A DNA stretch of 60,794 bases from Flavobacterium sp. (GTDB lineage: Bacteria > Bacteroidota > Bacteroidia > Chitinophagales > Chitinophagaceae): assembly GCA_030053925.1 (NCBI GenBank), contig JASGCX010000002.1:46322-107115 (forward strand), written 5' to 3'. The notes under the pieces were generated by a model that was given only the letters and a program-made list of their open reading frames with translations, was not told the origin of the DNA and did no database searches. How positions within the stretch are numbered: position 1 is the first letter of the stretch; the number at the start of each line of letters is the position of its first letter. Both the position numbers and the translations under genes were made by a program. Positions 9,593 to 18,239 of the stretch are shown here, piece after piece.

Positions 9593-9598
9593 TGTTGC

Positions 9599-10252
9599 TT
9601 AATTAGTTGGTGGCGCATCTGAATGTCTATCGTATTTGTTCCACATAATTGCGCCATACACAATGTGCAACACACCAAAACCTATTGCCCAAAAGTATAA
9701 GCCATAGCCTATGTAAAAAAGATTAATGCTGCCAAGTAATATCTCTAAAAGCCCCAAATAGCGAATGTCATCATAAGTGTATTTACTACCGTTTATAAGC
9801 GACAAGCCATAAAATATTAAGCAAGCTGGCCCAATAAACAGCCATTCATTATTTGCCAACATACCTACTATAAAAATGCCGCCTGTTAATAAAGGCAAGC
9901 AAAGGTTTACTACCAATCGTTTACTGCTAGCGTTCCACATGGCAATACCATCTTGCTTTGCTTTTTGCCAGGTAAAATATAAGCCTGCGGCAAATGCCAA
10001 ACCCAATGTTAGCAAGCCCAGTAAAAATAATTTCAGCTCAAGGTCTTTAAAATCTGTAACTGCCCAAAAGCCTCTTTGATTGTAGTTGTTATAGTATTTG
10101 CTAATTATTGTTTGTGCTATAAAGGCACTTGCTAAACCAATAATGCCTGCAGCAATACCGCTTTTGCCACTCAAGGTGATAAAGCGACTGCTTTTTTCCA
10201 TGATATTTTTAATATCTTTTAGCGAATCTAAATGGCTGATATTGTCACTCAT
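9599..10252 (-). CDS. Integral membrane protein of unknown function
   Basis: About 217 residues with an N-terminal cytoplasmic segment (MSDNISHLDSLKDIKNIMEKSSRF) and six predicted helices. The ATG is chosen because it lies eight bases after the palindrome at 10260-10274 and removes an implausible lead. Proteins of this kind commonly precede the small wHTH regulator and CreD in Bacteroidota, suggesting a common stress-related membrane module. I know no assigned function. Confidence 0.75.
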   Translation of the reverse strand: MSDNISHLDSLKDIKNIMEKSSRFITLSGKSGIAAGIIGLASAFIAQTIISKYYNNYNQRGFWAVTDFKDLELKLFLLGLLTLGLAFAAGLYFTWQKAKQDGIAMWNASSKRLVVNLCLPLLTGGIFIVGMLANNEWLFIGPACLIFYGLSLINGSKYTYDDIRYLGLLEILLGSINLFYIGYGLYFWAIGFGVLHIVYGAIMWNKYDRHSDAPPTN

Positions 10253-10259
10253 AAAAGTA

Positions 10260-10274
10260 CTTTGAAAAACAAAG
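10260..10274. promoter_or_regulatory. Palindromic operator candidate before the regulator operon
   Basis: CTTTG-AAAAA-CAAAG, extended by A and T outside to ACTTTG/CAAAGT. It ends eight bases from the start codon of the membrane protein that heads the regulator operon. It matches the site before creD in half-site and spacing, consistent with autoregulation by the wHTH protein. Confidence 0.58.
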
Positions 10275-10356
10275 TAAATGCAAAATTCATTACACACAAA
10301 ATATTTTTTAAAAACTTAAAACTAATTGTTGTGTAACTTTCTTACAAAGGAATCGT

Positions 10357-10364
10357 TACTTTTG
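10357..10364 (+). promoter_or_regulatory. Bacteroidota -7 promoter element (TAnnTTTG) for the DUF5686 gene
   Basis: TACTTTTG lies only seven bases before the ATG of the outer-membrane protein. A TTG at 10329-10331 is a possible -33 element, but the 25-base spacing is longer than usual. If used, the transcript would be leaderless or nearly so. Confidence 0.4.
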
Positions 10365-10371
10365 ATAAGAT

Positions 10372-12858
10372 ATGAAAAAGTGGTTTTTTTTCAGGCATAT
10401 ATGGGCTTTGGTTCTCCTTTTTTTCACAACAAATTTGTATGCGCAAAATTTGGTGTTTACTGGTGTGGTAAAAGATAAGCAAAGCGATGAACCTATTCCT
10501 TTTGCTTCGGCAGTTTTTAAATTATCTGGCAAAGGCTCACTTACCGATTCGGCTGGTAAGTTTATAATTAATATAGACCAAATTGTACCAAACGATACCT
10601 TACGCATAAGTGGTGTTGGTTACAATGTAGTAGCCATTCCTTACAGTGCCCTAAAAGCCAATACATTTTTTGAAGTAAAGCTCGAAGTGGTACACGCTGC
10701 CACAGAGGCTGTTGTAAAATCTAAATACAACCGTGCTTTGTGGTTTTGGCGCCAAATTATTAAGCGTAAGACTTACCATGATAGAACCGTTTACAACAAC
10801 TATGGCTACGAAATTTACAACAAGCTAGAAGTAGATATTCAAAACTTTAAGAAAGAAAGCTTCGAGAAAAACAAGCTATTAAAACCCCTTAATTTTATTC
10901 TCAACTTTGTAGATTCTACCACAGAAGACAAACCTTTTTTACCTGCGTACATTACCGAAACCCTGTCTGATTATTACTACCAAAAAAATCCACATAAAGC
11001 TCGTGAATTAATAAAAGCCACACGCACCAATGGTATAGAAAACGAAAGCCTTGTGAAAGAATTGGGCGGTATGTACCAAAATGTAAACGTGTACAGCAAT
11101 ACCATACCCATTTTTAATAGGCAGTTTATTAGCCCCTTTAACGATAATGGCGATAACTATTACAATTTCAAATTACTAGATACACAATACCTAAGCAGTA
11201 AGCGTTTAATACATTTACGCTTTACACCAAAGCATAAAGGCGAAGACACTTTTGAAGGCGATTGTTGGATACACGATGCCACTTACTCTATACAAAAAGT
11301 AACCCTGCGCCCCCAAGAAGATGCAAGCTTAAACTTTGTTACAGGCATGTCTTTAATACAAGAATTTAAACTGATTAACGACACTGCTTGGTTTTTATAC
11401 AAGGATAAATTTGTGGCCGATATTGCGCCTATTGGAAAAAATAAATTGGGCTTAAAAGGCCGTAAAACCACTACCTACAAAAATGTATTGGTAAATAACG
11501 CATCTGTGGTTACAGAACTTAATAAAATGAAAGTGATTGAGAAGATTGAATTAGCACAGAATTACAAACAATCTTCCGATAGTTTTTGGGCAAATAACCG
11601 CCATGAAGCCTTAACTAAATCTGAGCAAAGCGTATATAAATTGCTAGATACACTTACCAATAACCCCACTTATATTGGCTATAGAAACACACTAGAATTT
11701 GTGGCCAAAGGCACTAAAGATTTTGGTAACATGCGCATTGGACCTTGGTTTTATTGGTTTAGTGGCAACCAATACGAGGGGCAACGTGTACGGTTCGATT
11801 TGTCTACTAACAAGTCTTTTAGCAAACATTGGAACTTGCACGGTTACTTAGCTTATGGTTTTAGAGACGAGAAATTTAAAGGCAAAGCCGAAATAAAATA
11901 CCAATTTAAAAGCCAGCCTTGGGGCTACATCAATGTATCGTATCGCAACGATATGGATAATGGACAAACACGCTACGACCAACTAGCCAACGATAACTTA
12001 TTTGCTGCCGCTTTAAGGCGCAATGGCATTGTACAAAAGTTTCAACGTGCCGAAGAAAAAAAGATAGAATACTACCAAGAAACCAATAAAGGCTTTGGCT
12101 TTGGCTTGTCTGTTACACAAAAACAATTAGAGCCTTTGGCCAATTTACCTGACGATAAATTTTTCACCCAAACTAATGCTTTCAATACCTTTGAAACCAG
12201 TGTACACTTGCGTTACGCCTATGCCGAACGTACACTTGAAACCAATTTTAACCGCATTAGTTTGGGTAGCGATTTTCCCATTGTTGACTTTGCCTACACC
12301 CATGCTTTTAATGGTGTGCTTGGTAGTGAAAATCAATACGACAAGCTAACCCTAACAGTGCGAGATTTTTTAAAAGTAGCGCCTTACGGCAAAATTTATT
12401 ACAACCTATTTGCTGGCAAAACCTTTGGTACAGCCGCTTACAGCTTTTTAGATATTTTACCAGGCAACGAGGCACACTACTTTAACAAGCAAGCCTTTAA
12501 CCTTATGAACCGCTTTGAATACATAACCGATACCTATGCAGGCTTTAACCTAGAACACAACGTGGGTACAGGTTTGTTTAGGTTTACACCACTTACACGC
12601 AAGTTAAAATGGCGCCAATTGTGGACGGCTCGTGGCGTTATTGGCAATCTATCGCAAGCCAACCAACAACTCAATTTTGTGGGCAGTTTTCCATTTAAAA
12701 ACCTAGATAATAAAATGTACCTAGAGCTTGGTACAGGCATCGATAATATTCTGCAATTTTTTAGAGTAGATTTTGTGTGGCGGGTTTTATCGCCATCACC
12801 AACAAAAGAAACAGTAGACCGTTTTGGCGTTTTCGGCAGCTTTCATTTCTCGTTTTAA
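10372..12858 (+). CDS. DUF5686 outer-membrane protein with carboxypeptidase-regulatory-like domain
   Basis: 828 residues. A signal peptide (ending near NLYAQN) is followed by a CarboxypepD_reg-like beta-sandwich (FTGVVKDKQSDEPIPFASAVF, about residues 28-110), a DUF5686 central region, and a C-terminal beta-barrel that ends with the aromatic residue expected for outer-membrane insertion (FHFSF). The same two-domain layout is widespread in Bacteroidota and resembles TonB-dependent receptors lacking a plug. The function is unknown; a role in surface or outer-membrane biogenesis is only inferred. Transcribed alone, divergent from the regulator operon. Confidence 0.88.
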   Translation: MKKWFFFRHIWALVLLFFTTNLYAQNLVFTGVVKDKQSDEPIPFASAVFKLSGKGSLTDSAGKFIINIDQIVPNDTLRISGVGYNVVAIPYSALKANTFFEVKLEVVHAATEAVVKSKYNRALWFWRQIIKRKTYHDRTVYNNYGYEIYNKLEVDIQNFKKESFEKNKLLKPLNFILNFVDSTTEDKPFLPAYITETLSDYYYQKNPHKARELIKATRTNGIENESLVKELGGMYQNVNVYSNTIPIFNRQFISPFNDNGDNYYNFKLLDTQYLSSKRLIHLRFTPKHKGEDTFEGDCWIHDATYSIQKVTLRPQEDASLNFVTGMSLIQEFKLINDTAWFLYKDKFVADIAPIGKNKLGLKGRKTTTYKNVLVNNASVVTELNKMKVIEKIELAQNYKQSSDSFWANNRHEALTKSEQSVYKLLDTLTNNPTYIGYRNTLEFVAKGTKDFGNMRIGPWFYWFSGNQYEGQRVRFDLSTNKSFSKHWNLHGYLAYGFRDEKFKGKAEIKYQFKSQPWGYINVSYRNDMDNGQTRYDQLANDNLFAAALRRNGIVQKFQRAEEKKIEYYQETNKGFGFGLSVTQKQLEPLANLPDDKFFTQTNAFNTFETSVHLRYAYAERTLETNFNRISLGSDFPIVDFAYTHAFNGVLGSENQYDKLTLTVRDFLKVAPYGKIYYNLFAGKTFGTAAYSFLDILPGNEAHYFNKQAFNLMNRFEYITDTYAGFNLEHNVGTGLFRFTPLTRKLKWRQLWTARGVIGNLSQANQQLNFVGSFPFKNLDNKMYLELGTGIDNILQFFRVDFVWRVLSPSPTKETVDRFGVFGSFHFSF

Positions 12859-13054
12859 AATACTTGTGTTACCAGCATTAGTACTACTATTTAGCGTCTG
12901 TTGCGTAGCACACTTGTACGTTCTGTTCGCTATGCGGCTTTATGGTAGCGTAGCATTGTCTGTACTTGAATTGGTGTGATTTGTAGGATTTGAAATCCTG
13001 TTTATGTAGCGTTCGAGATGTTAGCGCAGCGTATCTTGAACCACTAAAAAGTTA
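12859..13054. other. Spacer with short palindrome between DUF5686 gene and darG
   Basis: No gene is visible. A perfect interrupted palindrome AGGATTT-G-AAATCCT lies at 12985-12999, a kind of small hairpin common between Bacteroidota genes. It marks the transition from core genes to the accessory island and could terminate either convergent gene, but lacks a long T run. Confidence 0.5.
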
Positions 13055-14005
13055 TCATACAGTTGTGTAATTTTTTGCTATAAACTCTGTAAAGTTGAGT
13101 TTCAATGCTTGACAATATACTTTAATTGCTTTTATGCTTACTTCTTCTTCCTTAGTCTCAATTTTTTGAATGATTTGAACGTCTAAACCTGTCAATATTA
13201 CTTTTTCAGACAAGTCAAACTCTGTTTTTTTGCCATTTACTTTAATAGACTTAGATTTCGGTATTATTTCCTGTTTTTGTGGTTCTGAAATACTAAAAAT
13301 ATCTTGAGGGATAGCCTGTTGTGCTTTGGATTTAGTTTTTAGTTTAATAGCAAATTGATAACAAGCCTTAACTGTTTCTTCACCAATGCCTTTCACCTTA
13401 TCGAGTTGAATTAAACTGTTTAAATCTTGATTTTCTAACACTGATTTTACCTTTTTTATAACATTAGGTTTCAAACCTGTTGCTTTTTCAAGTTCTTTCA
13501 AACTATCGTAAATAAAGGCGTTACGAAACTTGTCTATCAAATCATCATAGGCTTGTCCGTCATATTCATAGACTTCAATAGGAATATCGCAAGAACTTAA
13601 ATATTGTTGCATTAGGTCTATTACTCTATCAGGATCTAAACCACCATTCAAAGCACCTAGCATAGGGAAAGCAATAGAAGTAATACCTTTATCCTTATAA
13701 GTTTCTACAAACTTACTTAGCCCTTTTTTCAAATATTCATACTTGCTTGGGTATTTCCAATGTTGTTTGGTTGGGAAATTTAAAACTTTCTGATTAAGGT
13801 TTGGAACTTCATAAACCCACAATTTACCTATCTGTATGAGTTTATCTTCACAATATTTAGCATACTTCTCAAACATCTCAGGATAACGATATTTAAACTC
13901 CAAAGCAATACCTGCTCCCATAATACCTACGCAATTAACCGTATTTACAAGGGTTTGATGCTTTGATGTAAAAATATTTCCTTTTATAAATTTTATCTCA
14001 CTCAT
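13055..14005 (-). CDS. darG: DarG-like macrodomain antitoxin (DNA ADP-ribosylglycohydrolase)
   Basis: 316 residues. The N-terminal macrodomain (about 1-155) shows KGNIFTSKHQTLVNTVNCVG and GIMGAGIALEFKYRYP, the ADP-ribose-binding loops, and FPMLGALNGGLD. The C-terminal half has a helical region (VKGIGEETVKACYQ) and a final segment with phage-repressor-like HTH character. In DarTG systems the macrodomain removes ADP-ribose from thymidine in DNA and the C-terminal domain binds DarT directly. Its ATG overlaps the end of the decayed HD frame as ATGA, showing that the three genes were once translationally linked. The darT gene lies 660 bases upstream. Confidence 0.85.
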   Translation of the reverse strand: MSEIKFIKGNIFTSKHQTLVNTVNCVGIMGAGIALEFKYRYPEMFEKYAKYCEDKLIQIGKLWVYEVPNLNQKVLNFPTKQHWKYPSKYEYLKKGLSKFVETYKDKGITSIAFPMLGALNGGLDPDRVIDLMQQYLSSCDIPIEVYEYDGQAYDDLIDKFRNAFIYDSLKELEKATGLKPNVIKKVKSVLENQDLNSLIQLDKVKGIGEETVKACYQFAIKLKTKSKAQQAIPQDIFSISEPQKQEIIPKSKSIKVNGKKTEFDLSEKVILTGLDVQIIQKIETKEEEVSIKAIKVYCQALKLNFTEFIAKNYTTV

Positions 14006-14654
14006 AACGACAATGTTTTTTCAAGTTCCACAAATTTTATTTCAAACTTAGGCGAAAAATTTAGCCTTTGTTTATCTGAGTTAAACACTTTGCTACCATT
14101 TTGCTATTCAAATATATGTTCTAAGTAGGCTAAACCACTCGCATCTACAGTATAACTGCCTATATCGCATTGATAATAAACAGTCATCAGTTTATAAAAC
14201 GCAGAAACAGGCAGTTTAGTTTGTTGAATAAATTTTATAATTGCTGTTTAACGTTTTCAATACTTATCACGTTTTGCATGTACAAGCCTAAGACATCATT
14301 ACTTACTAACGCAATTATCAAATCTATTTCGGTTGACTGAAAGGGTAAAGCATTACGAACATTGTTAATCATCTCAACTGTGTATTGATATTGGTTGTTC
14401 TTGTTGCCTTCATTAAAGGCTTTCGGTTTTCCAATATCGTGTAAGGCTAACATTAAACGAAACAAATTTTTACTTGTTGGTAATTCTGTTGTGGAAAAAT
14501 ATTGTTCAAACTCATTCATTACCAGTAATGTATGATTTTATAAAATATAATGCCTAACTTTTTGCTCATAAATACCACTCAAATTTAAACCTGTTTTCAA
14601 CTCGTTAAGTAGTCGTTTAGGCTCGAAAGGCACATTTTGCAATATTTCTTACAT
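14002..14654 (-). pseudogene. Decayed HD-domain gene between darT and darG
   Basis: Reading from the ATG at 14654, the frame looks protein-like for about 215 codons but is broken four times. There is a TAA at codon 2 (14649-14651), a TAA at 14538-14540, a frameshift near 14230-14240, and a TAG at 14104-14106. The restored product has an HD-hydrolase pattern: a His near NHTLL, then LALHDIGKPK, then a later acidic residue. After the frameshift, KFIQQTKLPVSAFYKLM and AYLEHIFE continue, and a tail follows the TAG to a TGA that overlaps the darG ATG. The longest intact piece is 14235-14519 (94 residues). It could originally have been a nucleotide or ADP-ribose phosphohydrolase. Confidence 0.8.
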
Positions 14655-14665
14655 ATTCGTAAGTA

Positions 14666-15328
14666 TTAGAAAAAGAAACCTGTTTGAATTTCTACTGCGA
14701 TATGCGCTACACTATTACCTAACTTCGCTTTTAGACTTGTGACATAGTCGTATACTGTTAGATTTGGACATGCTATTTTTTGTATTTCTTTTACAGTCAC
14801 AGAAGGATAAACTAAAATTTCGGAACACATTTTACGTACATTCTCTTTCTTTATTCCCATATCTTCATTGTTCCAAGAACCGCTAAATATCAATTCTAAA
14901 TCAATATTAGTAAGATTGTTTTTTCCTGTAAAAAACTCTGTAGAATCACTTCCTGCGTTACCATTTGTGAAAATTGCAAACTTGCTATCGGTGATTTTAT
15001 TTAGCAAAATATCTATACTTATTAGAATTATCACTAGTTCATGTTGCATATTCCTTCTCTTGTACAACATAGGATTTTTAGTATTAAAGTAAAACGAAAC
15101 CAAATCATGTATACCAACTGTTAGATTATCGTTTACTTTTAGCTTTTTCTTTTCTCTTCTCACTTGTACCTCACTCATAGATATATCTTCCTTAATGAGC
15201 CCTTGTTTGTAGGCTAGATTGTGAGATAAAAGTCCGTTAATTAAAACGCTTTCCAAATTCTTATAATGGATTATGTGTTGTGCATAAGACAAGTTGAAAT
15301 TTTTGTCACCTTTATTTACTATTATCAT
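14666..15328 (-). CDS. darT: DarT-like DNA thymidine ADP-ribosyltransferase toxin
   Basis: 220 residues, family length. IHYKNLESVLINGLLSHN is the DarT N-terminal NAD-binding block. FYFNTKNPMLYKR is the conserved segment after it, and RKMCSEILVY carries the catalytic Glu in the usual R-x4-E-x-LV context. DarT uses NAD to ADP-ribosylate thymidine in single-stranded DNA, blocking replication; these systems act in phage defence. It appears intact and lies first in the cassette, with the broken HD gene and darG downstream. DarT1 and DarT2 cannot be separated with confidence from sequence alone. Confidence 0.83.
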   Translation of the reverse strand: MIIVNKGDKNFNLSYAQHIIHYKNLESVLINGLLSHNLAYKQGLIKEDISMSEVQVRREKKKLKVNDNLTVGIHDLVSFYFNTKNPMLYKRRNMQHELVIILISIDILLNKITDSKFAIFTNGNAGSDSTEFFTGKNNLTNIDLELIFSGSWNNEDMGIKKENVRKMCSEILVYPSVTVKEIQKIACPNLTVYDYVTSLKAKLGNSVAHIAVEIQTGFFF

Positions 15329-15395
15329 AGTTCTTCGAAATTTTAGGTCTAGTTCTTAACGTATCTAGGTATTGCAACTCTTGTATTTGCGCTGT

Positions 15396-15515
15396 TTAAT
15401 AAAACCTCACGCCAATACACCAAATAAAAATGTATTGGCGCAAGGGTTATAATCACTATTTCTTCCCTTCCTCAACCTTACCACCGCCACCGCCTTTGGT
15501 GTCTATAATTCTTCT
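15396..15515. repeat. Left 120-bp direct repeat (orphan 3' end of a DUF6261 gene)
   Basis: Aligns without gaps to 21587-21706 with six mismatches (95%). On the minus strand it encodes the C-terminal residues RRIIDTKGGGGGKVEEGKK of a DUF6261 protein (15456-15515), followed by its hairpin terminator (ACGCCAATA / TATTGGCGC). The rest of that gene is absent here. With the right copy it brackets the segment 15516-21586, a target-site pattern expected when an element enters the 3' end of a gene. Confidence 0.88.
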
Positions 15516-15520
15516 TAGCC

Positions 15521-15600
15521 ATGCCACGTGGTTTCACGTACCATATTATTGCAGAACGTACAGGTGGTTTGTGAGGAAAAGAACCACGGCTAGGAGTTAC
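15521..15600. repeat. Structured intergenic repeat, copy 1
   Basis: Contains CAGGTGGTTTGTGAG (15561-15575) and an outer stem CGTGGTT (15527-15533) / AACCACG (15582-15588), and runs into the stop codon of the DUF4349 gene. The same core recurs at 16528-16542 on the other side of that gene. Together they suggest a small folded element rather than a random spacer. Confidence 0.6.
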
Positions 15601-16481
15601 TCATTCATTTTGTTGTTTATGGCTTTGATAACTTTTAATTTATCTAAAATAACAAGTAAAACCAATGATGCTAATAATACCATCAATACCGTTAAAACAG
15701 TAACTGCGTAATATTTAATAGTCCATTCGAGTGAAATCTTTATTCTTTGAATTATTGAAATGTTCTTTTCTGCTGCACCTTCATACAATGAAAGTTTTAC
15801 AGTGCAATATTCATTCTCAACATCAAAATTTCCTAGTTCTACACCAAGTTCTTGCAGTTTAGTTTCTATTTCAAGAATCTTATCGTGAAGTGTTACGTAA
15901 TCTGAAATCTCACCACTTTTTGCTTTAAGTTCTAGCAAAGATTTCAAAGTATTTTCTAAAGAAGATTTCTTAGCATTAAGCTCCTTATACTCGTTTGTTT
16001 TGTCAACTTTTGTAATTTCTGTTGTTTTAAGAACTCCAATTTTTTGTACTTCTGTATAAAAACTATCAAACAAATTTGGATTCACACCAATCAGTAAATG
16101 AATTTGCCGATTACCTTTTTGCCCCAAATTTTGTTCATATTGAATTACTGCATTAAATGCTTTAGCCTTTGTTTTTATAAGGTTATCGTCTTTATCAAAC
16201 TCTGAGCTTTTTGATTTTATAGAAGCAGTCTTCTCAAATTTTTGGTTTGAAGCAAAATTTGCTTGCTGCGGTACGTTATCACTTTTAAATGCCAACTTTT
16301 CAGAGGCATAATTTTTTCTTACGTTTTCTAAACTGCTAAAGAAATTTGAGCCAACATTATTGTTCTGATTTGTGTGTATGCCAACATAGCCATAAATGAA
16401 TCTGAAAACGAAAAGCAGTACAAACAAGCCTATGAACCATTTTATTATGCTTTGCATTCTTGCCTTAAAACTTGTAGTCAT
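15597..16481 (-). CDS. DUF4349 membrane-anchored coiled-coil protein
   Basis: About 294 residues. One N-terminal helix (IIKWFIGLFVLLFVF) is followed by a periplasmic domain with a long coiled coil (about residues 170-215: LNAKKSSLENTLKSLLELK and KILEIETKLQELGVEL), and a C-terminal helix (YYAVTVLTVLMVLLASLVLLVI) ends with a short basic tail. This two-anchor layout is typical of DUF4349, whose function is not established. The ATG at 16481 (MTTSFK) is preferred to the upstream one at 16523, which falls in spacer sequence. The gene is flanked by two related structured repeats. Confidence 0.8.
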   Translation of the reverse strand: MTTSFKARMQSIIKWFIGLFVLLFVFRFIYGYVGIHTNQNNNVGSNFFSSLENVRKNYASEKLAFKSDNVPQQANFASNQKFEKTASIKSKSSEFDKDDNLIKTKAKAFNAVIQYEQNLGQKGNRQIHLLIGVNPNLFDSFYTEVQKIGVLKTTEITKVDKTNEYKELNAKKSSLENTLKSLLELKAKSGEISDYVTLHDKILEIETKLQELGVELGNFDVENEYCTVKLSLYEGAAEKNISIIQRIKISLEWTIKYYAVTVLTVLMVLLASLVLLVILDKLKVIKAINNKMNE

Positions 16482-16527
16482 TGTTAGTGGTTTTATTTGT
16501 GAATATATGTTCTTATTGTGCAACTTT

Positions 16528-16610
16528 CAGGTGGTTTGTGAGCACACCAACCAAGGCTGAGAGTAACGCTTTAGCACTGGTTAGAGACTAGTGCTAGTTG
16601 GTGTGATACT
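16528..16610. repeat. Structured intergenic repeat, copy 2
   Basis: Starts with CAGGTGGTTTGTGAG (16528-16542). It folds with an outer 9-bp stem CACACCAAC (16543-16551) / GTTGGTGTG (16597-16605) and an inner stem AGCACT (16573-16578) / AGTGCT (16590-16595). The block after the core (AACCAaGGCTgaGAGTaAC) is shared, with changes, with copy 1. It could be a REP-like element, a recombination site or an RNA structure. Confidence 0.62.
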
Positions 16611-16626
16611 ATAAATCGCTTCACAC

Positions 16627-17118
16627 TTATTTTTTTTCTAAACATGTTTCAATAATTTTTTTAAAAGTCATTGATGCCCAACTTGAATAAATGCCCGATT
16701 TAGGGTACACTTTATTATTCAATCTGTCAATAAAATTAAAATCAAAAATTCCAACATTTAATGGTTTTTTAAATCCGGTTTTATCAATCTTGCCTTCATG
16801 TATATTTATAATTTTATAGGTTGAAACTAGCGCAAATTGATAAACATTTTTATCCTCAAACTTTTTATTAGAACCTTTCAAATCTGCTGCATCTACAAAT
16901 TCATATCTATATGGATAGTTTTTTAACATATATTCTTCAATTTTTTTTTGTTCAAGCTTCGGCCTAGTAATTTTTTCAATGAGTAATACACCATTATTGG
17001 GATCAAAATCATTTGGTTTCCAGCCATTAGCATTGCTTTTAAATGTTGTCATAGGAGTCGTACAACTGCCTATTGTAACTAAAATTGCAACTGTAATAAT
17101 TGAAATAATTTGCTTCAT
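16627..17118 (-). CDS. Small lipoprotein of unknown function
   Basis: 163 residues. A short N-terminal hydrophobic segment ends in the lipobox TIGSC, so the mature protein would start at Cys19 and be lipid-anchored. The rest is lysine-rich and mixed alpha/beta with no family I recognise. It stands alone between structured spacers, and its very AT-rich sequence suits acquired DNA. Confidence 0.7.
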   Translation of the reverse strand: MKQIISIITVAILVTIGSCTTPMTTFKSNANGWKPNDFDPNNGVLLIEKITRPKLEQKKIEEYMLKNYPYRYEFVDAADLKGSNKKFEDKNVYQFALVSTYKIINIHEGKIDKTGFKKPLNVGIFDFNFIDRLNNKVYPKSGIYSSWASMTFKKIIETCLEKK

Positions 17119-17164
17119 TTTTTGCTTTTTGTGTTAAATTAATATTATTGTTTGTATGTAATAT

Positions 17165-17536
17165 TTAAGTTAATATGCGGCAAACGCTAGGGCTTTGTGC
17201 AGGTTGGGAATTAGTATTCCGACCGCCCATAAACAAAGTTGATAATTGCAATATTGCCGATGTTTTTTCATAAGCCAAATTTATAACGTCCAGCCCTAAC
17301 AAAAGTACAATAGAATTACAAATGCCAAAGATAACAATTGTTAGCCCGTATTTTGGCAAACCCCATGTTGTAGGTATGCCGTCAGGCTGTGTCAATTTAA
17401 AGCCTGTGTCCAACGAAGTAGGGGGTGTCCCGGAAGCGTCAGCACAAGGCAGGCTCTTTTGCAATGTTAGCTTTTGTGTGTTGGCTTTGTGTGCCTAGTC
17501 CCGCCAAAAGCGGGATGCCTGACTTGGTGTGTTGGG
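17165..17536. other. Long structured spacer with blocks shared with 20378-20540
   Basis: This 400-base gap has no convincing gene; a 99-residue open frame crosses it but looks accidental. It carries GCGGCAAAC (17177-17185), GGGCTTTGTGC (17190-17200), GCCGATG (17256-17262) and TTATAACGTCCAGCC (17281-17295). All recur, with variation, in the spacer before the PRTase gene. A hairpin CCCGCCAAAAGCGGG-like stem lies near 17500-17515. In the gene direction the last block reads GGCTGGACGTTATAA, reminiscent of the 3' end of an integron attC site. Confidence 0.55.
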
Positions 17537-18181
17537 TCAGGTCGCTAAACGTAATGCAACTGCTTGTTTATATAAGTTGTCGAATCGGTTTATTTGGTTT
17601 GTCCAACTAACGATGTCTGCATTAATCCAGTTCAGTATTTCTAAAATACTATTATGGTTTGTTGCTAATGCGGTAAGGTCATTGCAAATAGGTTCGTAAT
17701 GAAAAATACGGTTTCTGAATTTGCGAATGTGATTGAGTTTGTATGAAATTTTGTCCCTGCGTTTGTTGGGTGTGTTTAGCAGTGGGAAGGCATACATTAA
17801 AGGCTTCCAAAAATCTTTGGCATATTGCTTATTGAAAAGAGCTGTCCAAAAACCAAAGGTCAATTCTGCAACTACTTTGTCGGCTGTCATAGGGTTGTGT
17901 CCTGTAAGTATTTTTCTTTTGGCAACATTAACCTGGTCAAATAATTCGGGTTGTTTAAACTGCGAAAACCAGTCTACCGATTTATAATGTATGGCAAATG
18001 AGTTGTGTATAGAATTTCTCAAAGCTATTTCCAGATTGGAAAGCAAAGGATAGAGTGATTCCGAAATTTGAGTGTTAAGCCTGTAATACTCAATGGCTTT
18101 TTCTTTGTCTGTGGGGAACAAGTTATAATAAGTGCTAAGTCTTTTTGCTGAAAGTAACTTTTCTAAGTCGTTAATGTTCAT
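17537..18181 (-). CDS. Abi_2/HEPN-like abortive infection protein
   Basis: 214 residues, all-helical. LEIALRNSIHNSFA and FRNRIFHYEPI match the Abi-like (AbiD/F) family. RNRIFH supplies the R-x4-H pair of HEPN ribonucleases, and the LEIALRN block is the other conserved element. Members act as phage-triggered RNases that stop growth. No antitoxin gene is adjacent, as is usual for this family. The second ATG is taken as the start. It is encoded opposite a putative plus-strand small RNA promoter just upstream. Confidence 0.78.
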   Translation of the reverse strand: MNINDLEKLLSAKRLSTYYNLFPTDKEKAIEYYRLNTQISESLYPLLSNLEIALRNSIHNSFAIHYKSVDWFSQFKQPELFDQVNVAKRKILTGHNPMTADKVVAELTFGFWTALFNKQYAKDFWKPLMYAFPLLNTPNKRRDKISYKLNHIRKFRNRIFHYEPICNDLTALATNHNSILEILNWINADIVSWTNQINRFDNLYKQAVALRLAT

Positions 18182-18203
18182 CAATTTGCCTTTAAAAGAG
18201 TTG

Positions 18204-18233
18204 TTGCAAATGTAGTTTTAAGGCGTATATTTG
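18204..18233 (+). promoter_or_regulatory. Bacteroidota-type promoter for a small RNA
   Basis: TTG (18204-18206), a 19-base spacer and TATATTTG (18226-18233) fit the -33 and TAnnTTTG -7 consensus. It points into a gene-free stretch with a folded, T-tailed sequence, not into any coding region. Confidence 0.6.
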
Positions 18234-18239
18234 CAATGC

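Noticed and set aside
15430-15711. 93-residue plus-strand open frame
   Set aside because: It runs antisense to the direct repeat, the structured repeat and the end of the DUF4349 gene.
17165-17464. 99-residue minus-strand open frame
   Set aside because: It coincides with the shared spacer blocks and has no family, ribosome-binding site or continuity with neighbours; it is probably an accident of spacer composition.
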